Notes: generated from the letters alone by a model not told the origin. 64,000 nucleotides of DNA from Ephydatia muelleri (GCA_013339895.1 JABACO010000002.1:1403195-1467194), one strand, 5' to 3'. Counted from the stretch's first letter, positions 24,101-33,600 are shown. Translations and numbers: made by a program.

Positions 24101-27100
24101 ACCTTGCCAACTCGCCATCAATTTGCTCGTACTTGTTGGTAGTAATACCAGCACCTGGTCTCCATCTTTGAACACGCGTTCTCTTGCATTTTGGTCGTAC
24201 CACTGCTTCTGCTCGACTTGAGCCTGCGCCAGGTTCTTCTTCACCAATTCCGTCATTTTGGCCAACCTCTCCTGCACGCTCAGTACATACGACACTATGC
24301 TCTCGTCACTTCCTTGGCTAGGTGCTTCCCACGTCTCTTTCAGGATATCGAGCGGTCCTCTCACTTGCCTCCCATACACCAGCTCAAAAGGTGAAAATCC
24401 TGTGGATGCTTGCGGTACCTCTCGATACGCGAACAGCACATACGGTAGCCACTTGTCCCAATCTTGACCCTCGGCGGTCGCAACTTTTCTCAACATGGCC
24501 TTCAGCGTTCCATTGAACCGCTCGACCAACCCGTCCGTTTGAGGATGATAAGGGCTGGTCCTAATTGGCCTCACATGTAGGAGTCGATACAGCTCCTCCA
24601 GCAGTCTGGATGTGAAATTCGACCCTTGGTCCGTCAGAATCTCCCTCGGGACCCCAACTCTGGCGAACAACGGGATCAGTTCCTCCGCCACATGTTCCGC
24701 ATCTATGGACTTCAATGCCACAGCCTCTGGGTACCTCGTCGCATAGTCACAGACTACTAGGACATACTTGTTTCCTGACCTGCTCCTCGGAAGAGGTCCT
24801 ACAATGTCCATCGCGATCCTCCCAAACGGCTCTTCTATGATCGGTAGGGGCATAAGGGGAGCATATCCCTTCCTGCCCTTCGAACACTTCTGGCATATCG
24901 CACAGCACTTGCACCACTCTGCCACATCACGGTATACTGACGGCCAGTAGAACCGCTGTAGCACTCGCTGCACCGTCCGTTTCTTCCCCATATGACCAGC
25001 CAACGGGATTTCATGAGCCACCGTCATAACCGTTCTCCGAACTGCAACCGGTAGCACCAACTGCTCAATCGCCAGGCCTTCTCCATCCGAAAGTGGCTGC
25101 CAATGACGATATAGCATCCCGTTCTCTTCATAAAACCACACGTTCACCTTCGTGCGCTCTCCTTTCGCCGCCTTCCACAACGGCTGCAAAGTAGGGTCTT
25201 CCCGCTGCAATCTCTGGATCTTTTCCACATTGAACAACTTCTCCGCCTCTCCATCGAGCTGCTCCGGCTTCTCTGGTGCCTTCACGCCTTCTGCTCTGTG
25301 TAGCACTGCCGCGTTGTCCAAACTATTCTTTAAGCTATCCATTGCAACGTCGCTAACCACCTGTTCCATCACAGGCGTGGCCTTTGCCCCACTCTGCTTC
25401 TCTTTTTGTACGGTACGGGCATCCTCCTCCATCCGCTTCTTTGCCTGAGCCCGCGTAGTCGCTGCCATCACCCAACTCTTCTTGGGAACTTCAACCGTCG
25501 GACCGATCTTCACCAGCTCCGGTACATCTCTTCCCAACAACACTGACATTGGAAGCTTTTTCACAGCTGCTGCCTCCAACCAGTAGTGCTTCTCGTCCAC
25601 AATGACCTCGACTCGGGCTAACGGATAGGATACTCTATCCCCGTGTACGCACTCCACCATCACGTTCCTTCCCAACAGTCTCTTCCTGGGTACCAGACAC
25701 GACCGCACCAGCGTTCTCCCCGCTCCTGTGTCCAACACGATATCCGAGACATCTGTACCCTCTACCTTTCCGCTCCTCACAGGAACCAAGGTATCTCCAT
25801 CTGTCTTTTTGAACTTCCGACAATTCCCGAAACGTCCTCCATAGTAACTCCCTCGACTGGGACACTTACTCGAGATATGCCCCAACTGATGGCATGAAAA
25901 ACACCTCGGACCTCTACCTGAGCTTCTCTGCTCTGGCCTCCTTAGTACAGGTGTATCTCTCGGGACTTTCTCACTCTCCTGCAAGGTCTCACTTTCTTTG
26001 ACACCCTGCCTCTGCTTCACCGGTCCGCCTTCCTTGCGTCGAGCCTGTTCGTACGTATCCAGCATCTCGCCTGCCTTCACACACCCCTTTGGTTTCCGTT
26101 CCAACAACCACAGCCGCTTCTCTGGTGTGAGACAATTCAGAAGTTGCTCCATGCCGAACTCTTGCTGAATGTCGTCCACAGTCTTGTACTCACGCAGCCA
26201 CTTCGACAGTAGATCCATCAACCGTACGCTGAACTCCCGGTGGGTCTCCCCCACCTTCCGAACTGCTGTCCGAAAACAATTCCGGTAAGCCTCCTCGTTT
26301 AAATCATAGCGCATCAGGATCGCGGCTTTGATCGCATCGTAGTTTGCCGAATCTGTAATCGGTAGTGCCACAAACGCTAACTGCGCCCTTCCGCTCAGCT
26401 GTGGAGCCAAATAATGCGGCCATCGACTTCGCTCGATCTTGTGTGCTGCCATTATTCGCTCAAACGTAACTAGGTACGCTTCAATGTCGTCGCTATCTCT
26501 CAGGGCGACCAACTTGATTCCCAACTCCGCAGGACTCTTTGCTCCTGCCGCGACGACAGACCTCTCCACCATCTTCGCTAGCTGATCCATTTGGTTTCTC
26601 ATAGCCTCTCTCTCCTCTCCGCGACTTCGACGTTCCTCTTCTAACCTTCTCGCCATTTCAGCTTCTCTCGCGACGTGCTCCTCTTCTAACCTTCTCGCCA
26701 TTTCAGCTTCTCTCGCGACGTGCTCCTCTTCTCTCCGCCGCCGCTCGTCAACAACCTCGGCTTCTCTCCGCGCTCTTTCATTTTCGATCTCTTCATCGCG
26801 CTTCCTTCGGTCTTCCGCCAAACCCTGTAGCATTGCTTCCCAGTTAATCTCCGCCATCGCTTTGTATGTACGTCCTGACCTGGTGGTCATACAGCTCTAT
26901 GCGCAGTTGATCCAACAACTGTCAGACGAACAGATCCCACCGCTGCCACCAAACTGTTATGGACCCGCTTCGCCACCGCGTAGCTCGCGCACACCAACGA
27001 CACAATTTAACTGTCACTCTTTATCTTTAAGACCAATGCACACACATTGCATTTGATCTACGCAAGACAAAACCCAATACTGCCTAGCCACCCCCTTCCT

Positions 27101-27798
27101 CTCTCTCTAGCTCTCCTTTTATACCCTGCTGCTCCTAGTCACAGGTCATCCTTTCAGAGTTGGACCCCCTTTTCATCAATCTGCCCTCCTTGCATTCTGC
27201 ACCCTGGCACCTATTCATAGGGTCGCACACTTCACTCTCGTCATGCTTAGCTTTGCTCCATGACAGGAAGCTCAAAGAGCATTGTACAGTAAACAAACAC
27301 GAGTAATGGGGGGGGGGGTGTGCGCGCGCGGAACTAGACCACAAGATGCAGGTATGAAAGGCATCCAAATCCTGAAGGACCTCACTATGGTATTGGTTTA
27401 GAGACTGCAATTTCTGTTCCTCTCCACGTCGGGTGAAACAGAGCGGTATGTTGATCTCTGAGCATAGTAAATTTTGCAGACAGAAATACAGACAGGTGGT
27501 TGGACAATCCGATGATAGCGATGGAAAAAGCCCTTGCCATGCACAGTGTACATGCATGCATATACAGATATGCAAAGGCGGACAGTGAGGTAGCTACTCA
27601 GAAGCCTTTAGAGACAAAAAAACAAACTACAACTCACGGGTATGAGGGAAAGAGTGTGCTGATGTCAAATGTGACTGATTTTGACGTCTTGGGGTCCGTC
27701 CCAGTGCACTTGCAGGCTGTCGAGCCCGCTCCGCAGCTCTGGCTGCGTCCTCTCTGCAGCAAAACTATGAGGAAGGTCGCCCATAAAAGGTTTGCCAT
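15142..27798 (-). CDS. Gene A: MRH/ATG27-like type I membrane receptor, complete
   Basis: Seven exons: 27638-27798, 19723-19813, 18710-18834, 17664-17748, 16465-16574, 16121-16247 and 15142-15213. They sum to 771 nt, or 256 residues plus stop, with every phase compatible and all junctions GT/AG. The start at 27798 gives a signal peptide (MANLLWATFLIVLLQRG) and the lumenal start SCGAGSTACKC. Exon 2 has YIYNPCNTFTCGG, exon 3 has VCQQSK and PEWTIVNSTSFTIRYSATT, exon 4 has TTTVTFIG, and exon 5 has a nine-Gly stalk. Exon 6 holds the helix and a GARGIEVIPN...FWKDLP tail, and exon 7 ends SYTKM. The Cys-rich lumenal part, a beta-strand RTTTVTFI motif and a conserved juxtamembrane tail fit MRH-type receptors that sort cargo between Golgi and endosomes. 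Ligand and function are inference. Intron 1 hosts a whole LTR retrotransposon. Confidence 0.7.
15463..15490. repeat. C homopolymer, 28 bp
   Basis: An uninterrupted C run lies inside intron 6 of gene A. The cassette C counterpart (near 13062) has only a short C-rich sequence. Length may be unreliable because sequencing slips on such runs. Confidence 0.85.
15555..16012. repeat. 21-bp minisatellite in gene A intron 6
   Basis: About 12 units of AATGACCCCATAGTGTACCC lie at 15555-15810, with scattered half-units to 16012. This is the same repeat as at 13.2-13.5 kb and 62.8-62.9 kb. On the gene's coding strand it reads GGTACACTATGGGGTCATTT in genes A and D. Confidence 0.9.
16262..16425. repeat. (CA)n microsatellite, about 160 bp
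   Basis: CA repeats with periodic G or T substitutions (CACG, CATG) begin about 15 bp upstream of the exon 6 acceptor of gene A. On the coding strand they read (TG)n. The cassette C counterpart at 13924-13962 is only about 40 bp. Confidence 0.95.
18245..18880. repeat. Segmental duplicate of 1046-1670
   Basis: This block includes gene A exon 3 and its 3' intron and is the intact counterpart of the relic at the left edge. A 70-80-residue open frame on the minus strand (18245-18496, MVVELQGTQAINIS) is present in both copies. It lies in the intron and its differences are mostly amino-acid changing, so I do not call it a gene. Confidence 0.75.
18885..19220. repeat. Purine tract plus (TG)n microsatellite in gene A intron 2
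   Basis: 18885-18990 is almost only G and A. It reads as a polypyrimidine tract on the coding strand, just upstream of the exon 3 acceptor. 18996-19220 is TG/TATG repeat. The left-edge relic keeps a shortened purine tract (1680-1740) but no TG run. Confidence 0.9.
20535..20725. repeat. 12-bp minisatellite (CTATCTCCCTCA)
   Basis: About 16 units with few variants lie in intron 1 of gene A. The Ser/Leu/Pro-rich open frames over it are artefacts. Confidence 0.95.
21146..21175. repeat. C homopolymer, 30 bp
   Basis: An uninterrupted run of C in intron 1 of gene A, flanked by CTCCTTCCT and TCCCTGCC. Confidence 0.85.
21572..21650. repeat. Short tandem repeat, GAATACCCGCCCTCTGGCAC
   Basis: Four units of 23-26 bp (TAGAATACCCGCCCTCTGGC, then ACT) lie just left of the foldback at 21741. 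They share its AGAATACCC motif. Confidence 0.85.
21741..21854. repeat. Foldback: ~45-bp inverted repeat
   Basis: The left arm GTTAGATACTG...GTGATTTAGAATACCCTCGG is mirrored by CCGAGGG-type sequence reading GGTATTCTAAATCAC...CAGTATCTAAC. The arms are 21741-21786 and 21810-21854, with one imperfect 8-bp internal stretch and a loop of about 23 bp. It is probably a small MITE-like insertion. Confidence 0.8.
21914..22085. repeat. Purine tract (GGA/GGAAG)n
   Basis: About 170 bp of almost pure A/G on the plus strand, just before the LTR retrotransposon in intron 1 of gene A. The Gly/Glu-rich frames here are artefacts. Confidence 0.9.
22157..22467 (-). repeat. 3' LTR of the retrotransposon
   Basis: This is the downstream LTR on the minus strand. 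It has TG...CA-type ends (TGTTATGG and CATGACA on the plus strand). The Gag-Pol frame runs about 130 bp into it before its stop at 22337. Confidence 0.95.
22337..26890 (-). CDS. Gag-Pol polyprotein, 1517 aa, order Gag-PR-INT-RT-RH
   Basis: Residues 20-110 are a charged coiled coil with a doubled 17-residue block (EEHVAREAEMARRLE). About 120-285 are a Gag capsid-like helical region. A CCHC zinc knuckle is at 330-343 (CFSCHQLGHISSKC). The aspartic protease has LDTGA at 386-390 and LLGRD at 451-455. The integrase has an HHCC zinc region at 626-666, D694 (AMDIVGP), D754 (LTDQGSNF) and E790 (GLVERFNG). The reverse transcriptase follows, with VCVDFRRLN near 1096, LDLSKGYW near 1132 and the catalytic YLDD at 1194-1197. 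RNase H follows with TDAS at 1344 and TDHRSLEW at 1410. All catalytic residues are present. The start is 65 bp inside the 5' LTR. The last ~44 residues lie in the 3' LTR. Confidence 0.95.
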   Translation of the reverse strand: MTTRSGRTYKAMAEINWEAMLQGLAEDRRKRDEEIENERARREAEVVDERRRREEEHVAREAEMARRLEEEHVAREAEMARRLEEERRSRGEEREAMRNQMDQLAKMVERSVVAAGAKSPAELGIKLVALRDSDDIEAYLVTFERIMAAHKIERSRWPHYLAPQLSGRAQLAFVALPITDSANYDAIKAAILMRYDLNEEAYRNCFRTAVRKVGETHREFSVRLMDLLSKWLREYKTVDDIQQEFGMEQLLNCLTPEKRLWLLERKPKGCVKAGEMLDTYEQARRKEGGPVKQRQGVKESETLQESEKVPRDTPVLRRPEQRSSGRGPRCFSCHQLGHISSKCPSRGSYYGGRFGNCRKFKKTDGDTLVPVRSGKVEGTDVSDIVLDTGAGRTLVRSCLVPRKRLLGRNVMVECVHGDRVSYPLARVEVIVDEKHYWLEAAAVKKLPMSVLLGRDVPELVKIGPTVEVPKKSWVMAATTRAQAKKRMEEDARTVQKEKQSGAKATPVMEQVVSDVAMDSLKNSLDNAAVLHRAEGVKAPEKPEQLDGEAEKLFNVEKIQRLQREDPTLQPLWKAAKGERTKVNVWFYEENGMLYRHWQPLSDGEGLAIEQLVLPVAVRRTVMTVAHEIPLAGHMGKKRTVQRVLQRFYWPSVYRDVAEWCKCCAICQKCSKGRKGYAPLMPLPIIEEPFGRIAMDIVGPLPRSRSGNKYVLVVCDYATRYPEAVALKSIDAEHVAEELIPLFARVGVPREILTDQGSNFTSRLLEELYRLLHVRPIRTSPYHPQTDGLVERFNGTLKAMLRKVATAEGQDWDKWLPYVLFAYREVPQASTGFSPFELVYGRQVRGPLDILKETWEAPSQGSDESIVSYVLSVQERLAKMTELVKKNLAQAQVEQKQWYDQNARERVFKDGDQVLVLLPTSTSKLMASWQGPYGITKRVTPVTYEVNMHDKRKKKRIFHVNMLKEWNMPTTVCLWTEEVNEEGEEEIPLWERNKENGEMKVGKMVGTEQLRQLHDLHKDFADVIRNTPGRTNLAVHSIETNGPPTRLPPYRLPYCYRDSVKEELEEMLKHGVIERSNSPWASPMVLVKKKDGSLRVCVDFRRLNGVTRQDAYPMPRIDELIDRLGRAKVITTLDLSKGYWQVPVAAEDRAKTAFSSPYGLFQFTVMPFGLQGAPATFQRMMDELLRGTEGYSAAYLDDIVIYSDNWKDHMKHLKEVFRRLRKAALTVKLDKCQFGMDQCIYLGHMVGNGTVRPENSKLEALKEFPIPRTKTAVRGFLGLAGYYRRFIPNFAETAAPLTDLTRKTATKEVQWNSECGRAFEKLKSLLCGEPVLKCPDFEKPFVLQTDASDRGVGAVLSQLYEGEDHPVAYFSRKLLPREEKYSVVEKECLAIKLAVQIFRVYLLGRSFTIQTDHRSLEWLDRLKDANNRLMRWSLALQPFQFSVQYRTGKANANADALSRMFSDGATGVSLEKGGGVSWSKAKHDESEVCDPMNRCQGAECKEGRLMKRGSNSERMTCD
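22468..22485 (-). promoter_or_regulatory. Polypurine tract for plus-strand priming
   Basis: On the minus strand the sequence GGAGAAGGGTGGTGGAG abuts the first base of the 3' LTR, the expected place for the primer of second-strand synthesis. It also lies within the coding frame. Confidence 0.7.
26932..26954 (-). promoter_or_regulatory. Candidate primer-binding site
   Basis: Directly after the 5' LTR the minus strand reads GTTTGGTGGCAGCGGTGGGA. A TGG start within 3 bases of the LTR fits pairing with a tRNA CCA end. I cannot name the tRNA without a search. Confidence 0.5.
26955..27265 (-). repeat. 5' LTR of the retrotransposon
   Basis: This reads as identical over 311 bp to the copy at 22157-22467. 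On the coding strand it contains GGTATAAAAGG (RC of CCTTTTATACC near 27115-27125), a likely TATA box. Confidence 0.95.
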
Positions 27799-27867
27799 TT
27801 TTGGTCAGATTCCAGGACTATACGCTCTCACGTGAGTTCTGTGAAAAACATATGACGGGGCGGCTTC

Positions 27868-27933
27868 GTAGTACCATAGATTACATAGACTACGGGAGTA
27901 CGGGTGCGTAGTTTATATAATCTATGGTACTAC
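27868..27933. promoter_or_regulatory. Hairpin upstream of gene A
   Basis: GTAGTACCATAGATTA...TAGACTAC is mirrored by GTAGTTTATATAATCTATGGTACTAC, giving a stem-loop of 66 bp. It lies 70-135 bp before the gene A start codon, between the gene and the 10.9-kb transposon. Whether it is a small insertion or a promoter element is open. Confidence 0.55.
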
Positions 27934-28069
27934 ACTACACGACCAATAAGTACCGCCTGCGTGCGCGTTACGCAAGCGTTACTTATCGCTTGCGTCACGG
28001 ATCCGTTCGAAACGGCGTATCGCAGGCGATCGTTAAGATACGGAGGCTATGATCTTACTGAATACGGCA

Positions 28070-28121
28070 CCGAATAGAAGCTAGCCTCACATTCCTCAGC
28101 CTCACATTCCAGGGGTTAGAT
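28070..28121 (+). repeat. Left terminal inverted repeat
   Basis: 52 bp with an internal direct repeat: AGCCTCACATTCC occurs twice, 15 bp apart. It matches the right end in inverted orientation with one G/C mismatch at position 44. Confidence 0.85.
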
Positions 28122-28311
28122 TGTTGTTTTGATAATGACCGGCCATAATCCAGTTATGAATATAATTGATATTCTTTTGGCAGAACACTAACTATAACAA
28201 TAAACAGGGACATCTTGACATAGCGATCCATCGAACGTTTATGCTGATGTATACATGTACCTCCGAACTGCAAATTGTATATCAGTCATTTTCAACCGTC
28301 ATTACTTACAT

Positions 28312-29412
28312 ATGCAAAATCACCACAAGATGCTTGACTATCTCACTCCAGGAAGGAGTGTGGTTAAAACCAGTGGTACCTGAAGTAGAGTAAGCACACC
28401 TGTGTACTGCTGGTGTATAGCCTCACATGGCCATGCATGTTGTCCATCACTACAGCTATGCCCTCACCTTACATATTAAAGATCAGCACAAGATGGCTGA
28501 CTATCTTATGTCAGAAAGGGGTGTGGTCAAAACCAGTGGTACCCTGAAGTAGAGTAAGCACACCTGTGTATTTCTGGTGTATAGCCTCACATGGCTATGC
28601 ATGCTGTCCATCACTACAGCCATGCCCTCACCTAACATATTCCACAAGATGGCTGCCTCTCTTACTCCAGGAAGGGGTTGTTCTAAACCAGTGGTACCCT
28701 GAAGTAGAGTAAGCACACCTGTGTACTGCTGGTGTATAGCCTCACATGGCCATGCATGTTGTCCATCACTACAGCCATGCCCTCACGTTACATATTATAA
28801 ATCACCACAAGATGGCGGACAATCTTATGTCAGGATGGGGTGTGGTCAAAACCAGTGGTACCCTGATGTAGAGTAAGCACACCTGTGTATTGCTGGTGTA
28901 TAGCCTCACATGGCCATGCATGTTGTCCATCACTACAGCCATTCCCTCACCTTACATATTAACAATTAGCACAAGATGGCTGACTATCTTATGTCAGGAA
29001 GAGGTGTGGTCAAAACCAGTGGAACCCTGAAGTAGAGTAAGTACACCTGTGTACTGCTGGTGTATAGCCTCACATGGCCATGCATGTTGTTCATCACTAC
29101 AGCCATGCCCTCACCTTACATATTATAAATCACCACAAGATGGTGGACAATCTTATGTCAGGATGGGGTGTGGTCAAAACCAGTGGTACCCCAAAGTAGA
29201 GTAAGAACACTTGTTTACTGCTGGTGTATAGCCTCACATGGCTATGCATGTTGTCCATCACTACAGCCATGCCCTCACTTTACATATTAAAAATCAGCAC
29301 AAGATGGCTGACTATCTTATGTCAGGAAGGGGTGTGGTCAAAACCAGTGGTAGCCTGAAGTAGAGTAAGCACACCTGTGTAATGCTGGTGTAGCCTCACA
29401 TGGCCATGCATA
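28312..29412 (+). repeat. Left subterminal array, ~164-bp repeat, about 7 copies
   Basis: The landmark AGCCTCACATGGCCATGCAT recurs at about 28420, 28584, 28739, 28903, 29067 and 29231, spaced mostly 164 bp (one unit 155). Each unit also has ACAAGATGGCTGACTATCTT and CCAGTGGTACCCTGAAGTAG. Open frames across it are artefacts. Confidence 0.95.
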
Positions 29413-30313
29413 TCGTCTGTAACTGGACTGTAATGCTCCTATATTTGTGAAGCCATGAGATAGTGCATGTCTGAACTGATCTACCGACTAGTCATATTAC
29501 CAACGGTATGTTGTTTACCGTGTAGCTATAATGGCTGTTTTAGATGGCATGGATGGTAACTATTAAGTGATTGAATTGTTGTTTCTTGGAACTGTAATGC
29601 AATTGTATAGTTGTTTGGTGAAGTGGGTAAATATACACAAAATGTGACTACAAAACGTTTGGATTTGCGTAGTGAAAATGGAGTAGTTCTTGTGATATAG
29701 GACAGCAGCACAGATGGTATATATTATACAGTTAATGGGGTAACTTGTGTTCAAAAAAACATTCTACAGCTTGCTGATGATCCACTGCGTATTTCTTCAT
29801 CATGAGAGTAGTGATAATCTGCATGATGGTGTGGTTATTTAGGGGAAATACATGTAGAACAACCAGAATTTATTTACCTCAGGCCAAACGATAAATTTAT
29901 TTATACGTGTGGTGGCTGTTGATTTAACATCACTTTCCAGCTCTTGTAGGTAACGAATATCTCTAAAACCTGTAGTATGGATATAATGTTTAAACGCCTA
30001 TAGATATAAAAATGGGTTGAGGTACCATATCATAGCAGTGAAGGCCAGCCACAATCCGTCTTAGTAATTTTTTCCACAATTTTGAGTTTCTGGTGATATT
30101 CAGTTAACTGCTTTCCTTCTAAAATGTTCCTTATCATGGGCTGAAATGCATTCACAGGATATGACCTAAACTACCAAATCATGAAATGCTTATTACTTCC
30201 ATAGCTTTCACTTCTCTTCTTATAAATTCTCTTGATAAAGGACACTGATTATCTCTAAAATCAATTGTTTGACCAATGTTGAAACTTAAAATATAAATTG
30301 ATCATGCCTTAAC

Positions 30314-30628
30314 TCACGTGTACAAGCTTCTACTAAGAGAAGGAAAATGTCGAATGTAATGATCTTTCCCCCATTGTAGGCCACATATGTCATCTGGATC
30401 TGGTTGATTCTTATAATCTGGAATTAGAAATTGCGATTCAGTCTGGTTCTGTACATCATTGGCTGGGCTGCTGGTTTCAGATCTACTACTACTGCTACTG
30501 ATATCACTATCACTGTGATCATTGTTCTCGGACTCATTACTACATGCAGAATGTTTTCTGACATCAGATGTGCATCCATCTACATTTTGGCAGCTGTCCG
30601 TACTGTTGCAGGACTGATACATTACCAT
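30314..30628 (-). CDS. Acidic, Ser-rich ORF inside the DNA transposon
   Basis: 105 codons on the minus strand with a low-complexity acidic part (NDHSDSDISSSSSRSETSS) followed by a more ordered end (DPDDICGLQWGKDHYIRHF). The strand agrees with the transposase gene 3 kb upstream. It could be a C-terminal exon of that gene, a second element protein, or chance. No family recognised. Confidence 0.35.
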   Translation of the reverse strand: MVMYQSCNSTDSCQNVDGCTSDVRKHSACSNESENNDHSDSDISSSSSRSETSSPANDVQNQTESQFLIPDYKNQPDPDDICGLQWGKDHYIRHFPSLSRSLYT

Positions 30629-33600
30629 ATCACAATATTAAGTGAAACATGGCAGCACATACCTTCTCATCTGCACCACCTTGCAAAGGATATAGACTAC
30701 CTTTAGACAGTTCATACACCATTTGTAACCTACTGATTCCTTTGATACAGAATTACATATCTGATACTGTTATCATAGCATGAAACTTTACCTGTGTATG
30801 AAGACAAGGTAACCCCTCCACCAGTTGCCGGGCTGCCTAGGTGGTATATGCATGTTTAAACCAAAAGTGATTTATATATATGCACTTACAAAAACACACA
30901 AATGCTCCACAATTATTTGTATTCTTCTGAGTTGGGGCATCCTTCTAGCAAAGGCAGTAACCAATTTTAGGAGTAGTGTTAAATTGTATGTACACATTTA
31001 CTGAGTCATGATATTTCCATTCACAAGATGAATTTTGTTGACTTGATTGATTGTAGCTTTCGCTACACAGATACATCCTAGAAGATATGTGTTAATGGTG
31101 TACCCATGCACAACATACAAGTACATAATATTATAATATATAACCATATCCAGTTCACTTCATCTACATTGGAGAAGTGCAAAGAGTCAATGCAGAGTAT
31201 GAATTTTAATTTCGGATAAACAACCTGTATATTATAATAATAACATTTGAAATGACTCATTGTGCGACAACTCACCACTAAACTCCAATGTTGTGGCTTG
31301 TGTACTGGAAAAAGCATGAGATCATGCTCAAAAATATTGCATCCCTTTAAATAAATTGCATTACATTATATAATCGTATCACTGATTCAGTTTATACAAT
31401 GGTACCTTGGTGTAGTGTTTGATGCTCTGATATCCTCTACTGATAAAAGTTGGAAGAAAAGTAGGATCAAAAGAGATCACCTTTTGTACATCCTAAATGT
31501 CATCAATAAAAGATCATACAAATAACCGGCACAACTACGGACGGAATTACTGTTACTGTGGAAGTTTTCAAAAGCTCCATATATGCTGCAGTGATCTGGA
31601 AAAAAAATAGAATTAAGGATTAGTACATATCTATATTTCGTACTCTTGAATTAATCCATGAATCAGAAACTAGAAGGCTTAAATCACTTCTGTCCAACTG
31701 AAATCTTGAATGTGGCTCAGGAATGCTCTGGCTGACCTACGATATAAGCATAGAAATTGTATCAGTACCACAATAACCAGTTGGCACTTATTTACCTTTG
31801 TCTGTTCATGCAGTGGCAAGCCTTTTTATTTCTGCATTAAACATAGTTTTGATTTTCAAGTATAAACATATCTATTATGTTTACAAATTTGTGACAGGGA
31901 GACATGAATTCTTCAATTGATGTGGCATTCTTCAGAAGTGGCTAATGAAATTGTGCAGCAGTATGAATGTATTAATATACGTATACATTACACTTACAAT
32001 CTTCATTGATGATGTATATACAGCAAGACAAACATTTTCCTACATTATTGCATGGATTATGCGTGTCATTTTAAATACGAAACAAAATTTCTACCTTTAT
32101 TTCATTGGATGATGTGAATTTGCTTTGATAAAACTTCGGATACCTTTGCATCATTGTAATGAATCCACTTCTTATGGCTCTGTACATAACAGGTATCTGC
32201 AACACGATTGTATAAAACATAACATTCAAACAAGTACAAACGTATTACAGTGGCCTTGATAGGAGTCATCGCCATGATGTACCTAAATATACATGCGCAT
32301 GCAGTTAGTGGGAGCGTACACATGTGTGCATACCACGACTGCGCTAAGTTGGTATTCAGTGTTTCCTTGCAGACTCTTATGTGATAGTGAGAAAGAACTG
32401 TAATTTTACACTTAATTAAAATCGTGTTAGGATACAAATAATAATAAACCTTGGAATTGTAATTCTGCTCTTAATTTTTCGTGCGAGGCCATCATCTGAC
32501 ACCCTGTCACAGTGTATAATCAGAATCGAGGGTGTCTGAACTTCAGTTTTTTGCACAATCAGTCGATTCAGACACACCCTGCAGAAACAGCAAATGACAC
32601 TGCTCTATATTGTATGTGTGGTGACATTAAAACACCTGCTTACACTTTAGACAACTGCATGTGATATGGTGTTGTTTTGCATCAAGGAAGCTCATCAGCA
32701 GATGATATATGCTTCTTTCTTCACAACTCTCCCTTACTCCACATGTAAATAATGTCCATGATTCCGTTTCATTTGCATTCTTTTACAAAAAAAGTGTAAC
32801 AATATGGTAAAATGCACAAACTTGAACTTATTATCACCTCTAAGCAGCATTCTGCTGCTCTGTGCACCAAAGTTGTGAAAATTTCAGAACATTTTTCTAT
32901 CTCCTGAAGAAAACTTCAATGCGACTGTACATGTATGTACAACAAAGACTTACTTATACATTACAAAACAGTTTGCCTATCAAAGCAGATATGCCATCTA
33001 CACAGTCATTTTGAAATCCATCTGGCAGAGATTCAGCTTCTTTACAGAGCAACTTCTGTCATTCATAGTTTACTATTTATTAATGTGTTATTTGTTCATT
33101 TTAAGTCTTACAGCAAGTCGAGAGGAGTCACAAGGATCACATGAAGAACCTTGTTGCAGTTGGTCCATAATATCAATGAAACACTTCTGAATGGATGTAT
33201 GACGCTTAGCACATGTGGCAGCTGTAAGAAGATCAAATGTAAATGCATTACGGTTAAAACACCACAGCACTGCACTTTTTAACGTGGTAGAAGTGGAGTA
33301 CTCAAGATGGCCTGCAAAACTGAATTAAGCCAGCAGAGGTTGGACGTGCCCTTTATGCCTTTGTTCAAAATTTTGGGCACATGCAACAGTGCACCCGATC
33401 TCTTTGGGAGTACAGTATGAAATAAACAGTATGTGAACTCACCATTTCATTTGGTACACATTTGTCTGATGGATTAGGCCTGAAAAAAACATACATTGTA
33501 CTACACATTGAAGTGCAGTATTCATATATACCAAAGCCGAAATGGAACGATTGTGTCCTAGAAACTTACTCTGTTGTGATTTTCTCTTGGTCTATATATG

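Larger units (their letters stand above)
22157..27265 (-). mobile_element. Ty3/gypsy-type LTR retrotransposon with Gmr1-like domain order, apparently intact
   Basis: 5109 bp, transcribed on the minus strand. The two 311-bp LTRs (22157-22467 and 26955-27265) read as identical, start TGTTATGG and end CATGACA. A 5-bp target duplication GGAAG lies at 22152-22156 and 27266-27270. One uninterrupted Gag-Pol ORF fills the interior, with a purine tract (AGAAGGGTGGTGGAG) directly against the 3' LTR. Integrase precedes reverse transcriptase, unlike standard gypsy elements. It sits in intron 1 of gene A in the same orientation, so gene A transcripts must read through it. Identical LTRs and an open ORF indicate a very recent insertion. 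Confidence 0.95.

Noticed and set aside
22362-26890. Plus-strand ORFs opposite Gag-Pol
   Set aside because: Antisense shadows of the long polyprotein frame.
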